This document shows, piece after piece, positions 63,965 through 64,000 of a stretch of 64,000 nt of DNA. Source of the DNA: Streptomyces sp. TP-A0874 (GTDB taxonomy: Bacteria; Actinomycetota; Actinomycetes; Streptomycetales; Streptomycetaceae); contig NZ_BBZK01000014.1 in the NCBI RefSeq assembly GCF_001748085.1, positions 55,412 to 119,411 on the forward strand. Direction: 5' to 3'. Each line of letters starts with the position of its first letter. Positions within the stretch are counted from its first letter, which is position 1. Both the position numbers and the translations under genes were made by a program. The notes under the pieces are model-generated. The model saw only the letters and a program-made list of their open reading frames with translations, made no database searches and was not told the origin of the DNA.

Positions 63965-64000
63965 CGACTCCCTACCGCTGTGCGACGCGCTGCTGTGGTC

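Overview
The window is high-GC actinobacterial DNA, almost certainly from a Streptomyces or a very close relative. The evidence is the gene content and order: hrdB (principal sigma factor) sits next to a WhiH-type sporulation regulator, and the surroundings include topoisomerase IV genes, an nrdR-nrdJ operon, lexA, dinG, hflX, a second RelA/SpoT homologue, dapF, miaA and miaB. Most genes lie on the minus strand, and strong GC-rich hairpins separate convergent genes.

Layout. 1-11 kb: the 5' part of a Pat-type GNAT/acyl-CoA ligase, HPr (ptsH), a translationally coupled pair of M16 peptidase-fold proteins, parC, a CitA-type sensor kinase without a regulator, and parE. 11-19 kb: a small zinc-binding protein, a secreted trypsin, hrdB, whiH, an NrtR-like NUDIX protein and a DUF4192 protein whose coding region contains a 46-bp perfect palindrome. 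18.6-29.3 kb: an SDR, a GH15 hydrolase, a RecQ helicase with a C-terminal phosphoribosyltransferase-like domain, an unknown protein, RNase HII, a DUF4173 membrane protein, a histidine phosphatase and a DUF4937 protein. 29.3-35.3 kb is an accessory island: decayed ArsR and MFS genes, then a four-gene operon in which every gene overlaps the next by 4 nt (tyrosine integrase, small HTH protein, a recombinase-like protein carrying nine N-terminal zinc ribbons, and an unknown 262-aa protein), plus a 49-aa lysine-rich small protein gene. 35.3-64 kb returns to core: nrdJ and nrdR, lexA, dinG, two NIS siderophore synthetases, a lipoprotein-like serine protease, hflX, rshA, dapF, a membrane protein, miaA, a dioxygenase-like protein, miaB, a TAXI solute-binding protein, a GH38 alpha-mannosidase and an OmpR/kinase two-component pair.

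Themes. The core part is rich in DNA topology, replication and repair, and nucleotide supply (parC, parE, recQ, rnhB, nrdJ, lexA, dinG), in tRNA modification (miaA, miaB) and in global regulation (hrdB, whiH, rshA). Visible regulatory sequences fit this: an SOS box before lexA, a second SOS-like box between parE and its divergent neighbour, paired NrdR boxes before nrdR, a SigWhiG-like promoter before whiH and an hrdBp1-like promoter. Several genes start exactly 6 nt after a TANNNT hexamer, which suggests leaderless transcripts. The most unusual system is the overlapping recombinase/HTH/zinc-ribbon operon at 30.2-34.8 kb. It resembles a Tn554/RIT-style recombinase set, and its large recombinase appears to carry a C-terminal frameshift.
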